60,000 nt of DNA, taken from positions 1 through 60,000 of the forward strand of contig CAJNDS010002111.1 of assembly GCA_905221605.1 (NCBI GenBank), given 5' to 3'. Origin of the DNA: Symbiodinium natans. Lineage: Eukaryota > Sar > Dinophyceae > Suessiales > Symbiodiniaceae. Below, one piece after another: positions 1 through 9,329 of the stretch. The position numbers were made by a program, and so were the translations under genes. The notes below the pieces were generated by a model that worked only from the letters and a program-made list of their open reading frames with translations, was not told where the DNA came from and made no database searches. The number at the start of each line of letters is the position of its first letter. Position 1 is the first letter of the stretch.

Positions 1-52
1 GTTACTTCTAATCCTACTTACAACTACCCATGAACCTCCACGTAGTACTTAC
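1..52. mobile_element. Partial hairpin-family repeat (family G) at window edge
   Basis: The first 52 bases match a dispersed motif with a core like CCTACTTATAACTACCCATGAAC, split here as CCTACTTACAACTACCCATG. Related copies lie at about 19083-19165, 25165-25230 and 29680-29760. It follows directly after a GTAAGT donor on the minus strand at 51-52, so it probably lies at the start of an intron. Confidence 0.5.
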
Positions 53-3000
53 GGCAGCGAGGGTTGCATGCGGCAGGGATGAAGAGGGGGCGACACGGAA
101 ATCCAAGCTGCTGAGCAGCTCAATCCGAAGGACTCGACAGTGCATCACACAAAGGGGGGACCCTAAACCCTAAACCCTGAACCCTGGGAGACCTAGTTCG
201 TCGTTTACGACAACCGTGTTGAAGAAGTCCGAGTTCTCTTCAAAGAACTTCAACTCGCCTCAGACAGCATGGCGGACATGCAGGGCCTAAACCCTAAACC
301 CTGAACCCTAAACCCTAGACCCTAAACCCTAAACCCTAAACCCTGAACCCTGAACCCTAAACCCTAAGTCCCTAAACCCGTCAAACCTTTGTGCATGACT
401 CGTGCTCCTTAAATGGGAGACCATGTCTCTGACATGTGTTTGCTTCGGTCACCCCCGAGCCCAAAACCGCCAAAACGCCTCAAGCGTCATGACGCGCCAT
501 CGCCAAGCCAAGGTGCCCCTGGCATTCTTGAGGCGAGTCTGGATTTTCTCCTTCCATGGCAGGTGGGGCCCTAAGTGCTTTCAAACTCCTGGCCCCCCGA
601 AACCCCAAACCCTAAACCTTGAACCCTAAACCCCAAGGCCTGGGCCCTAAACCCCAAGCCCTAAGCCCTAAACCCTAACCCTAAACCCTGATTCTTGCAG
701 TGGAACCTCACACACTGAACCTTTCACTTGCGTTCGCACCCGCGCAGTCCTCAGTCTCCGTTCCTCGCGATCGGAGCCTTTTCTCCAATGCTTCCAAGCA
801 AGGGGGCGCAATAAACCTGAGATGGCAAAACGCCCTCTTATGAGCGGTTCGGGTTTAACGTCTAGACCGAGAGAAACTGAGTCACCCAGGAATGAAAAGG
901 GTACCCTTGTTGATTTAAAGGGGCTTTTCGGAAACCTCAACCCCCAAAAAAGGAACAAGGTTATTCTACTCTGGGGGCCTAGAATTTCATAGGCTTAGGG
1001 TTTGAATTCAGGAGGTCCAAGCGCGTCCCAAGCTTCAGATTGCCACGAGCGCCCCCACTTGTGAGACCGAGCCGGGCCATTTGGGAGTTTACGAAACTGG
1101 GGGACCCCGAAATAGACCCCCAAATAGTAGGATGCCCATGTCATAAGGACCCCAAAAAAGTACCGCTAAGATCCTAAACCCCCCATTTCGTTGAACTCCA
1201 ACTGCGTCTGAGCCGCAAGTAATTGAATTCGCTGTGCACCTCTTTGATCAGCCGCGCTCCTCCGCGTTTGGGCGCGGCATGTGGACTGTGACCAAGGCAC
1301 TGAAGATGCCCCCGCTGCCAGAATCTCTACTCTAATCCCCCCAAGCCTGAATCAAGGCCTGAACTTCTGACAGTCCAAACTGTCCAACAAATCTGTGATT
1401 AGCTGCGGCCGCGTCGCCCTTGCGGTGGACAAGAAAAGAAGCATCTCTACTACTGGGACTTGCAAGTACATTGATTTCCTCCAAAAGCCTCAGGTTCTGA
1501 TAAAGAACTTAAGAACCTTAATAGCAAAGATGCCGAGCCCTTACACCCTCAGATTCCCATGCGTCATTTCTGTCTGGCAAAAGGTGTGGCTCCTTGCACG
1601 TCGACATCCAGGATGCAGATCTGGCCCTTGTCTCGTACAGTGTCCTGAGCTTTCTGCCTCGACCCCTAGACAACGCACAATTGTACCGCCCAAACGTGCG
1701 CGCGTGCGTGTGTGTGCGCGCGCAAGTTCCAAGGTTTTTGGCTGTAAGCTTCGGTCGAGCGCGCGGCAGGAAGATAACAAGAAGAGCTCCGTTCTCTTGC
1801 TGCAGCACATGTCTGGGAAGACCGGACTTTCCATCGACCCAAGTCTCCAACCCCGATCCCTCCTCAAGGGTGTATATGGGGGGTTTCCGGGTGCCCTTTT
1901 TGGGGGCTCCTTTAGAAGGAATCTATAGTCTTTCGGGGCATATAAGGGGTATCGGAAATCCCCATATGGGTTTAGTTGGCTCCGAAGATCAGAGGACTAG
2001 GATTCTTGCGTGGTATGGACTCGGTATTTCAGCCTGTGGGCAGTGCTCGGCTAAGAATCCCCTCTCGAGACTTAGCCTGTCGTCACCTGATGAAAGCAAA
2101 GGGTCCCTCATCAACCCCCGCCCCCAAATACAGCATAGTCACCCTTATCGGACCTCTAAAATCTGGGAAATCCCATACCTGAACCCTCAACCTTGAAGGC
2201 CATTCAACTGCCAAAACCAAAAATAGCCGGGGGGCGAGGGCCGCCTGAGAGGTACCATAGAGGTTACCGTGAACGCTGGCGTGCTCTAAAAAGCGACCGG
2301 GTGTGGCCACTTCCTGCGAGGCTTGGGGGGGGGGGGGTTAGGGTTTGGGTCTAGGGGACTAGGGGACTAGGGGTCTAGGGGTCTAGGGGTCTAGGGGTCT
2401 AGGGGTCTAGGGGTCTAGGGGTCTAGGGGTCTAGGGGTCTAGGGGTCTAGGGGTCTAGGGGTCTGGGGGTCTAGGGGTCTAGGGGTCTAGGGGTCTAGGG
2501 GTCTAGGGGTCTAGGGGTTTATGGTGCTTGTCAGGTCTAGGACTTGGGTTTATGGGGAGGGGGAAGGCGTTTCTATAGATTCTGCAAATTGAATAAAGTT
2601 GATATTCAAAGCACTCGCACGAATGCTACCATCGAGTCGTTTGTCAACAGCTGCTAGCAAAAAATCTGGCCATAGCTCAACAAATCCATAGAAGAAATCA
2701 TCTGTCGAGCCAGCGCCATCGCCACACTAACCACTACCCCCGGATCCTTCAACAATCACGAAAGTGTACTTGCAGTACTGCGTCCAACTCCATGCACAGA
2801 GGTTCCAGGCTAAGCTGCAAAGTTGGCTTTAGGAGGGTTCCAAAGAGCAATGGGCTAGTCCCCAAGGTAAGAAGACTCCACAACCGTCAAGCCCAAGCCC
2901 CAAATGCCCGGAGCTCAACACTAACTAAACGGTAGTTCTACCTCCGGGAAGTGTCCTTCTTCATCTCCTCAAGTTCCACGAACCAGTAAGACTTGCCATG

Positions 3001-4821
3001 CACCTTGGCGGGCCATGTATTCAGGCTTAGCAGCAACTGCTAAGAGCGGCCCCCTCCACCCTTTTTTCGGTTTTGGGGTGTAAGACTTGGGGCGAGCCCA
3101 ATAACCTTGGGCTTGTCAGGCTTGACATGTACACGGCTACACAGTCCGAACAGGCGCAAGAAGAATCGCTCGACGATACGTCGGCGTCCAAGCCGAGCCT
3201 GGCTCTTTTGCCAGGGCTCACCCCCAGGTGATTTGCTTCGTAGCCTTCCGCCCGTTCCTGAGCCTCTTCCTCAATGTCTGCCTCAGGCTCATATGGGTGG
3301 TGCCAGTCTTTTAAAATGCGAGGCATTCAGTGTCAGCTGTGCTGTGGTAGTTGCCCCGCCGATGTTCCAGGATCAGCCTGGCAATGCGCTAGATTCGCTT
3401 TCCAAGGGCTATGCGGACGACACATCCCGCTGAGAAGTTGCAGCTGACGGTCAGCGGGCGTCGCAGGGACCGCCTACTTGCATCCGACCCTGAGTGATTG
3501 GCCGTGGCCCCTACCACACATGGGGTCTTGCCGGAATGTCCGTATGGCGCCTCGCAAGCCCTTCGCTTCGCAATTGAGAGAGTGTAGGTAGAGACCGGAA
3601 CTCGGCCAGGTTGTGAGGGTGGAGGCACAAACCCCTCGACTCGTGCAGCACGAGCAGGGCCACATGGGCTGGAAGCAGGCCGGCATCACAGCGTTTACGT
3701 TCGCAGCGCCCTCAGCTGTGATGGCCGTGCCCTTTGCCATTGCCAATGCTGGCTACGTTCGCGTTGGCTAGAGTTTGCGCGTCAGTTCTGAGATCTCCAA
3801 CCCGAATAAGAAACCCCCCCGTGGCCACTTTGCCTCAAGTCGTTTTGGCTCAGTTGAGTTCAGCCTTCAAAGTTCGCCTTTGAATAGTTGCTACTACCAC
3901 TGAGGGCTTAAGGTGCTTGGGTTTAGGGTTTAGGCTTAAGGCTCAGGGTTTAGGGTTTAGGGCTTAGGGTTGAAGGTTTAGGGTTTCGGGTGTTTTCGGT
4001 GTAGGGTGACCCCCTTAACCCTAAACCCTAAACCATGTCCAATTGCTATTCACATGGTGCCCCTCTCCATTTCAGCCTTCAAAGTTCTCTCTCGACTGCC
4101 ACTGAGGGCTTAAGGTGCGTGGGTGCAGGGTTGAGGGCTTAATTACCCTTTGCCTGCATGAGTACTTGATCCAACCTTAGTTGCCCTAGAAGGCAAAGGA
4201 GCAAAGGAGCCAACAACATTCCCTAAACCCTAAACCCTAAACCCTAAACCCTAAACCCTAAACCCTAAACATAGGCTCGGGACTTCTCCGGGTCGGGGCT
4301 TGCGGGTCGTGTGCGAGACCGCGAAGCCAAACTGCCCTGTGGAGTGGGAACGGTTTTTTCCGGGTCGAAAGTCTACAGGGCTTCCAGCTTCCGTCTTCCG
4401 TGCTCAGACTTTTTTCAGTGTGGTCTCTGTGGTCCTGCGTGATATCTCCACAAGCAATTCAGATGGTCGGTTTAGGGTCCAGGGCTGAGGGTTGTCGAAG
4501 TCCCTCCCCCTCATCACTAGACTAGGGTTCAGAAATCAGGGGATAGCAGGAGGCAACCTGGAACCCCGGTTGCAACAAAAAGCAACTTCCGCCCAGCCCA
4601 AGGAATCCTGGGAACGTGTCCATAATCTTCTGAATCCTCGGCTGCTTCATGTGCTTGGGCTTGCTAAGGTCCCTACTTGCTTACAGGTGCACGCTGCATC
4701 TGCTACTTCAAGGCTCCGCTACAAGGCCCTGTGTAAAGCCCGAGCCCGAACAGACCAGTGAGGCCCAGCGTCAGGGTTCCCTTGCCCACGCCAGACGGTC
4801 CCACAACCACCAGCGGCCTTG
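53..4821 (-). CDS. Guanylate kinase, multi-exon gene with telomere-like repeats in its introns
   Basis: Guanylate kinase transfers phosphate from ATP to GMP (or dGMP) in the cytosol, a step in GTP supply. Exons were read on the minus strand: A 4821-4770, P-loop VVVGPSGVGKGTL; B 4663-4608, ending IQKIMDTFP; C 4336-4284, FGFAVSHTTRKPRPGE, the family signature; D 3003-2956, GKSYWFVELEEMKK; E 2313-2245, GRFLEHASVHGNLYGTSQ; F 1644-1594, GQICILDVDVQG; G 816-750, FIAPPCLEALEKRLRSRGTE; H 550-517, EKIQTRLKNAR; I 258-193, FFNTVVVNDEL; probable J 132-53. Order and spacing match the family from P-loop to C-terminal NDxL motif. Introns use GT, GC (after A, E, H) and GA (after B, D, G) donors; B/C, D/E and G/H junctions carry direct repeats (CAGG, AGGA, AGGA) and join in frame. 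Introns contain arrays at 4222-4268, 2337-2522, 590-690 and 285-372. The first exon and one exon between F and G were not found. Exon J is the least sure. Confidence 0.88.
285..372. repeat. CCCTAAA telomere-like array
   Basis: About 12 heptamers with CCCTGAA variants; lies between guanylate kinase exons H and I, so it is intronic. Confidence 0.9.
590..690. repeat. Degenerate CCCTAAA array
   Basis: Decayed heptamers (CCCCAAG, CCCTAAG, CCTTGAA) in the guanylate kinase intron between exons G and H. Confidence 0.8.
1084..1173 (-). mobile_element. Family A hairpin element (reverse copy)
   Basis: Reverse orientation copy of the family whose ends read ATGGGGGTTTCCGAAA and TTTCGTAAACCCCCAT; the diagnostic inner words CCCAAATAGTAGGAT and AAGGACCCC are present. 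Lies in a guanylate kinase intron. Confidence 0.6.
1871..1968 (+). mobile_element. Family A hairpin element
   Basis: Starts TATGGGGGGTTTCCGG and ends CGGAAATCCCCATA, an inverted repeat, with the family core of GGGG-rich blocks. Lies inside the guanylate kinase intron between exons E and F. Confidence 0.7.
2337..2522. repeat. CTAGGGGT octamer array
   Basis: About 20 tandem CTAGGGGT units, a G-rich octamer cousin of TTTAGGG. It follows a run of G and sits in the guanylate kinase intron between exons D and E. Confidence 0.9.
2549..2726 (-). CDS. Open frame of unresolved status inside a guanylate kinase intron
   Basis: A 59-codon frame runs from an AG acceptor to a TAA and contains FFYGFVELWPDFLLAAV. 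It lies between guanylate kinase exons D and E, which splice in frame without it, so it is an alternative exon, a nested relic or chance. Confidence 0.25.
3340..3775 (+). other. Possible antisense exons (amino-acid transporter-like), in a guanylate kinase intron
   Basis: Two plus-strand frames stand out: MFQDQPGNALDSLSKGYADD (from 3361), and a hydrophobic one at 3660-3770 with GWKQAGITAFTFAAPSAV. The second resembles the first membrane segment of AAAP-family amino-acid transporters. Both lie antisense inside the intron between guanylate kinase exons C and D. A nested gene, a relic or chance remain possible. Confidence 0.25.
3819..3853 (+). other. Possible degenerate dinoflagellate spliced-leader relic
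   Basis: Bases 3819-3839 match the dinoflagellate spliced leader CCGTAGCCATTTTGGCTCAAG at 18 of 21 positions, and are followed at once by TCGTTTTGGCTCAG, like a second truncated leader. Tandem leader relics are known from retroposed dinoflagellate cDNAs. Confidence 0.4.
3855..4135 (+). repeat. Short duplicated segment with TTTAGGG tract between the copies
   Basis: CAGCCTTCAAAGTTC ... CACTGAGGGCTTAAGGTGC occurs at about 3861-3915 and again at 4073-4125. A degenerate TTTAGGG tract (3911-3990) separates them. No gene was seen beyond the host intron. Confidence 0.6.
4222..4268. repeat. CCCTAAA array in guanylate kinase intron
   Basis: Six to seven perfect heptamers. It starts 15 bp past the GT donor of exon C, the exon with the SHTTR signature. 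Confidence 0.95.
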
Positions 4822-5289
4822 CTTGAGGGGCACACGTCACGAAGCGGCGAAGGAGTACAAACACTAAAACACCTTAAGCTCTAAGCCCAAATCTCCCCAA
4901 ACTGCCTGTTACACTAAAACACCTTCTAAGCTCTAAGCCCAAATCTCCCCAAACTGCCTGTTCTGGCGAAAGTGTCCATGGCTTAGACAGGCTAGGAATC
5001 CGCTGTGATTGTTGAGTGCTGCAGGGAGGCGTCGCTGGCTCACAACCTGAACCTTTTTCAGGGAGCCCCTGTAAATATGACAGTACGATAATATGAAAAA
5101 CAAGAGTAACATTAATATTCATATTCATATTCATATTAATAATAATCGTAATAGTAATAATAATAGTAGTAGTAAAACTGAATTACTGAAAAGCATCCTG
5201 GACACGTGTGGGCAGCCGGTGGCGCAGGTTCGTTGACAAGCCTTGGTTGAAGGTGCGAGAGGGGCTCTACTGACGCAAGGCGTAAGGGT

Positions 5290-5372
5290 TGAGGGATTAG
5301 GGTTTAGGGTTTTAGGGTTTTAGGGTTTTAGGGTTTTAGGGTTTTAGGGTTTTAGGGTTTAGGGTTTATGGG
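5290..5372. repeat. TTTTAGGG octamer array
   Basis: Tandem TTTTAGGG octamers, the telomeric unit typical of Chlamydomonas, flanked by ordinary TTTAGGG units. Confidence 0.9.
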
Positions 5373-5442
5373 TTATCCCACCGTAGTTCTGCTTCTGAGA
5401 ACCCAGGCTTCGCAGATTAGCCGCTTAAACTTAATTAACTAC

Positions 5443-5714
5443 CCCTGATTTCAAAACCCCATGAAGCCTGTGCCATCAGCCGTGAAGCCTTCCGTTCGCA
5501 GCTGGTGCCGCGCTGTAGCCGCCGTTTTTGGCGAACCGCGGCACGGCTGGGGCCCGCTCCTGGTTTCATGATGTTTGTTGAGGGAAGGAGGAGGATTTTG
5601 TGGGAAAGGGGGCCTCTGAGACTTCGAAAGGACTTCGATCGGGGACCGATCCGAATCCCTGTACCATCCCCGCGTTGGAACCATGATGGCAATCAAGTTT
5701 TTCAAATCCCTTGA
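5443..5714 (+). CDS. Hypothetical protein, Arg-rich exon
   Basis: An open frame of about 90 codons includes HEACAISREAFRSQL and later FMMFVEGRRRILWERG, ending at a TGA just before an A-rich stretch. Long frames also exist on the other strand, so strand choice rests on codon third positions and continuity with the plus exon at 5971. No family recognised. Confidence 0.45.
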
Positions 5715-5835
5715 AATTGTTAAATACCATCCAAACAAAAAAAGGTTCTTAAATCCTAACCAAAGCCCTAAAAGTTCTAAACCCTAAAACCCCTTTAGGG
5801 TCTCTCGGTACTACAAAGGCGGAGCATCCCGGCTT

Positions 5836-5960
5836 AACCCTAAACCCTAAACCCTAAACCCTAAACCCTAAACCCTAAACCCTAAACCCTAAACCCTAAA
5901 CCCTAAACCCTAAACCCTAAACCCTAAACCCTAAACCCTAAACCCTAAACCCTAAACCCT
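5836..5960. repeat. CCCTAAA array
   Basis: About 18 perfect heptamers, ending 10 bp before the acceptor of the next plus-strand exon. Confidence 0.95.
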
Positions 5961-5970
5961 ACCCCCGGAG

Positions 5971-6081
5971 TGCTGCCGGGCCGCGGTCGAGGTCAAAACC
6001 GCTTTCGGTGGTGCCTTCGGCTGCATCTCCCGACGAATGGCGAACCCAAAGCGTAGACAGAAAGACGCGTACCTGAGGGCG
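5971..6081 (+). CDS. Hypothetical protein, exon bounded by telomere-like arrays
   Basis: Exactly 37 codons without a stop (AAVEVKTAFGGAFGCISRR then MANPKRRQKDAYLRA). It begins after an AG that follows CCCTAAA units and ends at a GT that is the start of a TTTAGGG array: GCG|GTTTAGGG. Phase is 0 at both ends. The basic C-terminal half suggests a nuclear or nucleic-acid-binding protein, which is inference only. Confidence 0.6.
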
Positions 6082-6239
6082 GTTTAGGGTTTAGGGTTTA
6101 GGGTTTAAGGGTTTAAGGGTTTGATGGCTTGGCGCCCCAGACCAACCCCAAGGGCTTAGCATTGAGGCTTCAGCTAGAGACTAAGCCGACATTTGACCAG
6201 CACAAGGATCCCTAAGCTTTCCCTCAGCTGAAGATACAG

Positions 6240-6344
6240 GTGGGTGGTTGTCAAAATTATGATCCCTTTTGGGGTACCCTAAATATTAGGTGCCGTATTA
6301 TAATAGGGACCCAAAAAGGGACCATAATTTTGACAACCACCCAG
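6240..6344 (+). mobile_element. Family C hairpin element forming a whole GT-AG intron
   Basis: The segment begins GTGGGTGGTTGTCAAAATTA and ends with its complement TAATTTTGACAACCACCCAG. The inverted repeat therefore starts at the donor GT and ends at the acceptor AG. Flanking bases read ACAG before and GTAT after. The 105-bp hairpin is the intron itself. Confidence 0.8.
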
Positions 6345-6747
6345 GTATCACACCCAGAGAGATGGATGAATGAACTCCCACATCCCCCCAAAACACGAAT
6401 GAGTTGGCGGGTAGGGAGGCAGTTGCTCATGGATGGAAACCTCGCCTAACTTTCTCACTTGAGCCCCTCAGCCCCCTAGTAGCCCTAGTTTCCATGCAAC
6501 AGCAGTAGGTTGGCCTGTTGCTGCTTCTGCACATTCCCATTGCCGAGCAACTTGGACTGACTATTGGTACGAACCCACCTTCCTACCATCTGGACTTAAT
6601 CCCCTGAACCAGTTAATCACCCACAAACCCCAAGCTCTACAGCCCCCCTGAAAAGAAACCTCCCAAACAACCAGAGCTTCTGGGCAAGAACAGCAAGCCC
6701 CCGAAACCCTTGCGCTACCCTCCAGATGCGTTGCCTGAACCCTACAC
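6345..6747 (+). CDS. Hypothetical protein, three candidate exons
   Basis: Exon 6345-6410 reads VSHPERWMNELPHPPKTRMS and ends at a GTAGGG donor. Region 6518-6650 reads ATWTDYWYEPTFLPSGLNPL. Region 6652-6747 reads KKPPKQPELLGKNSKPPKPL, a Pro/Lys-rich low-complexity segment, ending at a CCCTAAA tract. They follow the plus exons at 5443 and 5971 and are probably one gene. Frame of the first exon across the hairpin intron is not settled: an alternative join ends ITPREMDE. Confidence 0.5.
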
Positions 6748-6815
6748 GGCCCTAAACCCTAAACCCTAAACCCTAAACCCTAGACCTTAAACCCTAAACC
6801 CTAAACCCTAAACCC
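6748..6815. repeat. CCCTAAA array
   Basis: About nine heptamers with one CCCTAGA variant directly after the plus-strand Pro/Lys-rich exon. Confidence 0.9.
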
Positions 6816-7645
6816 ATATGCATATGGACTGTTGAGCCGGTCATGCGTCAAGCAAGAACAAAGTAATGTGTAAGTGACAGGAAAAAGTTGCTTCTGATTT
6901 GCTCTTAGGACATAGGGTTCATGTCTTGTGACATTTCCCCAGTAAATCCTGGATGCTTATGAGACAGAATATGTCATGGCGCGGTATTTCAGGATACTTC
7001 GCCGCAGGCTTCTGTCGCCAGACTTCTCTGTGGAGTTTCTTGTGTTCATAATACCCTGAACCCTAAACCCTAAACCCTAAAGCCGCAAAAGTTTAGGTCG
7101 ATTGACGGGCCTGGAGGGTAAAGCCTCCATGGCAGGACCTGATGGTAGTGCCTCCCACGTCCAGGCCCCAGGGTTGATGGCTTACGAGGCCCACACACCC
7201 ATGACCAAGTCCCAAGGAAAATTCTGAGTCCAAAGTAGGGGGCTTCGGGGCTGAGAATAGCTGGGGGTGGTATACTTAATGTTGTTCCCCTAGAAAACCC
7301 CTATACATATCTTAGATAGTCCCTATATACCTAAGTAGCCCCTAAATTAACCCAAAAGAACCCCTCCTTTAGTCCCTTGATGTATTCTAAAAGCAGGAAG
7401 CCCACTACAGGGTAACTTGGCTCCGCTTGTTGCCGAGCTGCTGGTCCAGCCTGGGCCGCAAGTCCGCTCTTTAGGCTTGGATGTATGTTATTGGTTTAGG
7501 GTTTCGGGTTTGTTTTTTGTGGTGCAGGGTTTGGGGATTAGGGTGCCTTTAGCTTAGGATCAGGGCTTGGGTTCAGGTATTCAGGGAAAGGGGGTCTTCT
7601 TGATTCAAAAACGCTTCCCGGGGTTCGCACGTCTGCTTGGTTTTT
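6816..7645. other. No gene seen; degenerate heptamers and possible hairpin relic
   Basis: Contains a short CCCTAAA tract (7055-7083) and an AT-richer stretch at 7268-7400 with CCCCTA-type words resembling hairpin cores. No exon stood out. This is the downstream flank of the PP2C gene. Confidence 0.4.
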
Positions 7646-8987
7646 TTAGGTGTTTTGCTTCTGGGGTTCTTTAGGGCTTTGTAGGCCTTCGGCCCCAGGG
7701 GCTTCGGGAGCATCGAAACGGGAGCGCTCGGAAGACTGAGCAGCCGACACAGCTGGATCCTTCGCCTTGAGGAAGTCACCAGCTGATACCGTCGTACTGG
7801 GCTCCGACAACGGCACAGAGCCCAGCTCCACTGCAACCAGGGTGAGATTATCGTCCGCCTCCTTGTCGATGCAAAGCCGGAGGACGCCAGCAACCGTGTC
7901 ACCCAGATCTTTGGAGGCTTTACACACGTGCTGCACAACTTGCTCGTTGCTCAAGGTGTCCCAGATCCCGTCGCAAGCCAGGATCAGCCAGTCGCCGCGT
8001 TGGGCAGTCCAGTGGTACACCTCCGGCATGCAGGTGACCTTCTGCTCTGTAGCAGCCCCGGGCCCCTGCTTGAAGCCATAGTCGCCAAGAGCTCGACTGC
8101 ATGCCAGCGTGCCTCTTCTTCTCGGGCTGATGATGGCGGGTTTTGGGGCCTTTTTTTGGGAAAGTCTGCTGGGGAGCCGTGCGGCTGAATCACCAGATTT
8201 CTGGATGTTGGTGGTAGAACAGCATGCAAACGCAAACCAATTTTCGAGAAGAGCCAAGGGGCCATCTATGCGAGGGGGGTCGAAGTCATCATTGACCTCG
8301 CCGCCGGCAGCTACGATGCGCTCGCGCTCTGACTTGTCTCCCGGCCGGTGATCTCGCGTACACTCGATAGTATCTGAAGATTTTCTCCAAAGCAGAGCAC
8401 GCGAATCCCCACAGCTGGCGACCAACAGGTGCAGGACGTCAGATCCGTTTTGCTGAATCTTGGCGACTGTTGCCTAGGCTGCACCCGAGTCACACTTCTA
8501 GGATTCCGTTTGACCTAGCAACCCCAACCTAGCTTGTTCGAAGCAGGTGCTAGAGGCATCCTAGCTGCAGTCGTCCCCGCTTCACACCCCTTGGGAAGTG
8601 CATGCCTCAACTCAGCATCGCAGGCGACGAAAGCCTGGAGTAAGCCTTCGTCGTCGTCCGCTGTTGAGATGTGATGCGGCAAGCCTTCGCTTCATTTATG
8701 GGGGGCTCTGATTTTAGGAGCAGCAGCAGCAGTATCCCTGCAAGACCTTGAAACCCTTCCCTGACCCCCTTTAGGTCTGCCACGGAAAACCCTAAACCCT
8801 AAACCCTAAACCCTAAACCCTAAACCCTAAACCCTAAACCCTAAACCCTAAACCCTAAACCCTAAACCCTAAACCCTAAACCCTAAACCCTAAACCCTAA
8901 ACCCCTCCGCTGCCGGGGAGCGTTCTGCGCAGAAGGCTGCGGCCTCATCCCCCAGATGCCCATCGAAGACCCCACAGATTCCCAGGC
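7646..8987 (-). CDS. PP2C-type Ser/Thr protein phosphatase, partial, four exons
   Basis: PPM/PP2C enzymes are Mn/Mg-dependent phosphatases. Exons on the minus strand: 8987-8907 GVFDGHLGDEAA, the metal-binding DGH motif; 8660-8569 LLQAFVACDAEL; 8473-8263 VASCGDSRALL, DHRP and ERIVAAGGEV; 8112-7646 LACSRALGDYGFK, LILACDGIWDTLSNEQVV and DDNLTLVAVEL. These are motifs 2 to 11 of the family in order. Introns 8568-8474 (95 bp) and 8262-8113 (150 bp) are GC-AG; the latter is a multiple of three without a stop, so it reads through as a false insertion. The 8661-8909 intron holds a CCCTAAA array and is bounded by a CAGCGGA direct repeat. The usual DGHGG is DGHLG here. The N-terminal R-x-x-MED exon was not found. 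A Ser/Pro-rich tail of about 60 residues follows the catalytic domain. Confidence 0.9.
8787..8905. repeat. CCCTAAA array inside PP2C intron
   Basis: About 16 perfect heptamers, ending at the exon that encodes DGHLG. Confidence 0.97.
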
Positions 8988-9011
8988 CTTAGTTGCTTCA
9001 TAAGCTTTGAA

Positions 9012-9118
9012 CTAAACCCTAAACCCTAAACCCTAAACCCTAAACCCTAAACCCTAAACCCTAAACCCTAAACCCTAAACCCTAAACCCTAAACGGCCCT
9101 AAACCCTAAACCCTAAAC
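9012..9118. repeat. CCCTAAA array upstream of PP2C DGH exon
   Basis: About 15 heptamers, about 25 bp upstream (minus sense) of the DGH exon acceptor CTAAG, so probably intronic too. Confidence 0.95.
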
Positions 9119-9245
9119 TCTAGTTCTAAGGGGACTATAGTATCCCAAAAAGTGCAAAGTGTACTCATTCAGCTACTAAGAGGCTCTGGTCCAGGACATG
9201 GCTGTCTTCGAAACTTGGCCGAAGTCCCTAAGCTCAGACTCATGG

Positions 9246-9318
9246 GGGTTTAGGGTTTAGGGTTTAGGGTTTAGGGTTTAGGGTTTAGGGTTTAGGGTTT
9301 AGGGTTTAGGGTTTAGGG
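9246..9318. repeat. TTTAGGG array
   Basis: Ten perfect heptamers in the opposite orientation to the array at 9012; 127 bp of unique DNA separates the two. Confidence 0.95.
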
Positions 9319-9329
9319 CTGCTCAGACA

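Noticed and set aside
402-629. Plus-strand open frame in the first kilobase
   Set aside because: It is the antisense shadow of guanylate kinase exon H (550-517).
701-843. Plus frame after a good TTCTTGCAG acceptor
   Set aside because: The minus strand here encodes guanylate kinase exon G (FIAPPCLEALEKRL), so the plus frame is a shadow despite its acceptor-like start.
1594-2196. 200-codon plus frame
   Set aside because: It overlaps guanylate kinase exon F and a family A hairpin on the opposite strand; codon use is poor.
4492-4761. Plus frame of 89 codons
   Set aside because: Shadow of guanylate kinase exons A and B.
8113-8262. 50-residue insertion in the PP2C catalytic domain
   Set aside because: It splits RIDG from TLACSRALGD, which are adjacent in the family, and starts GC and ends AG: an intron divisible by three.
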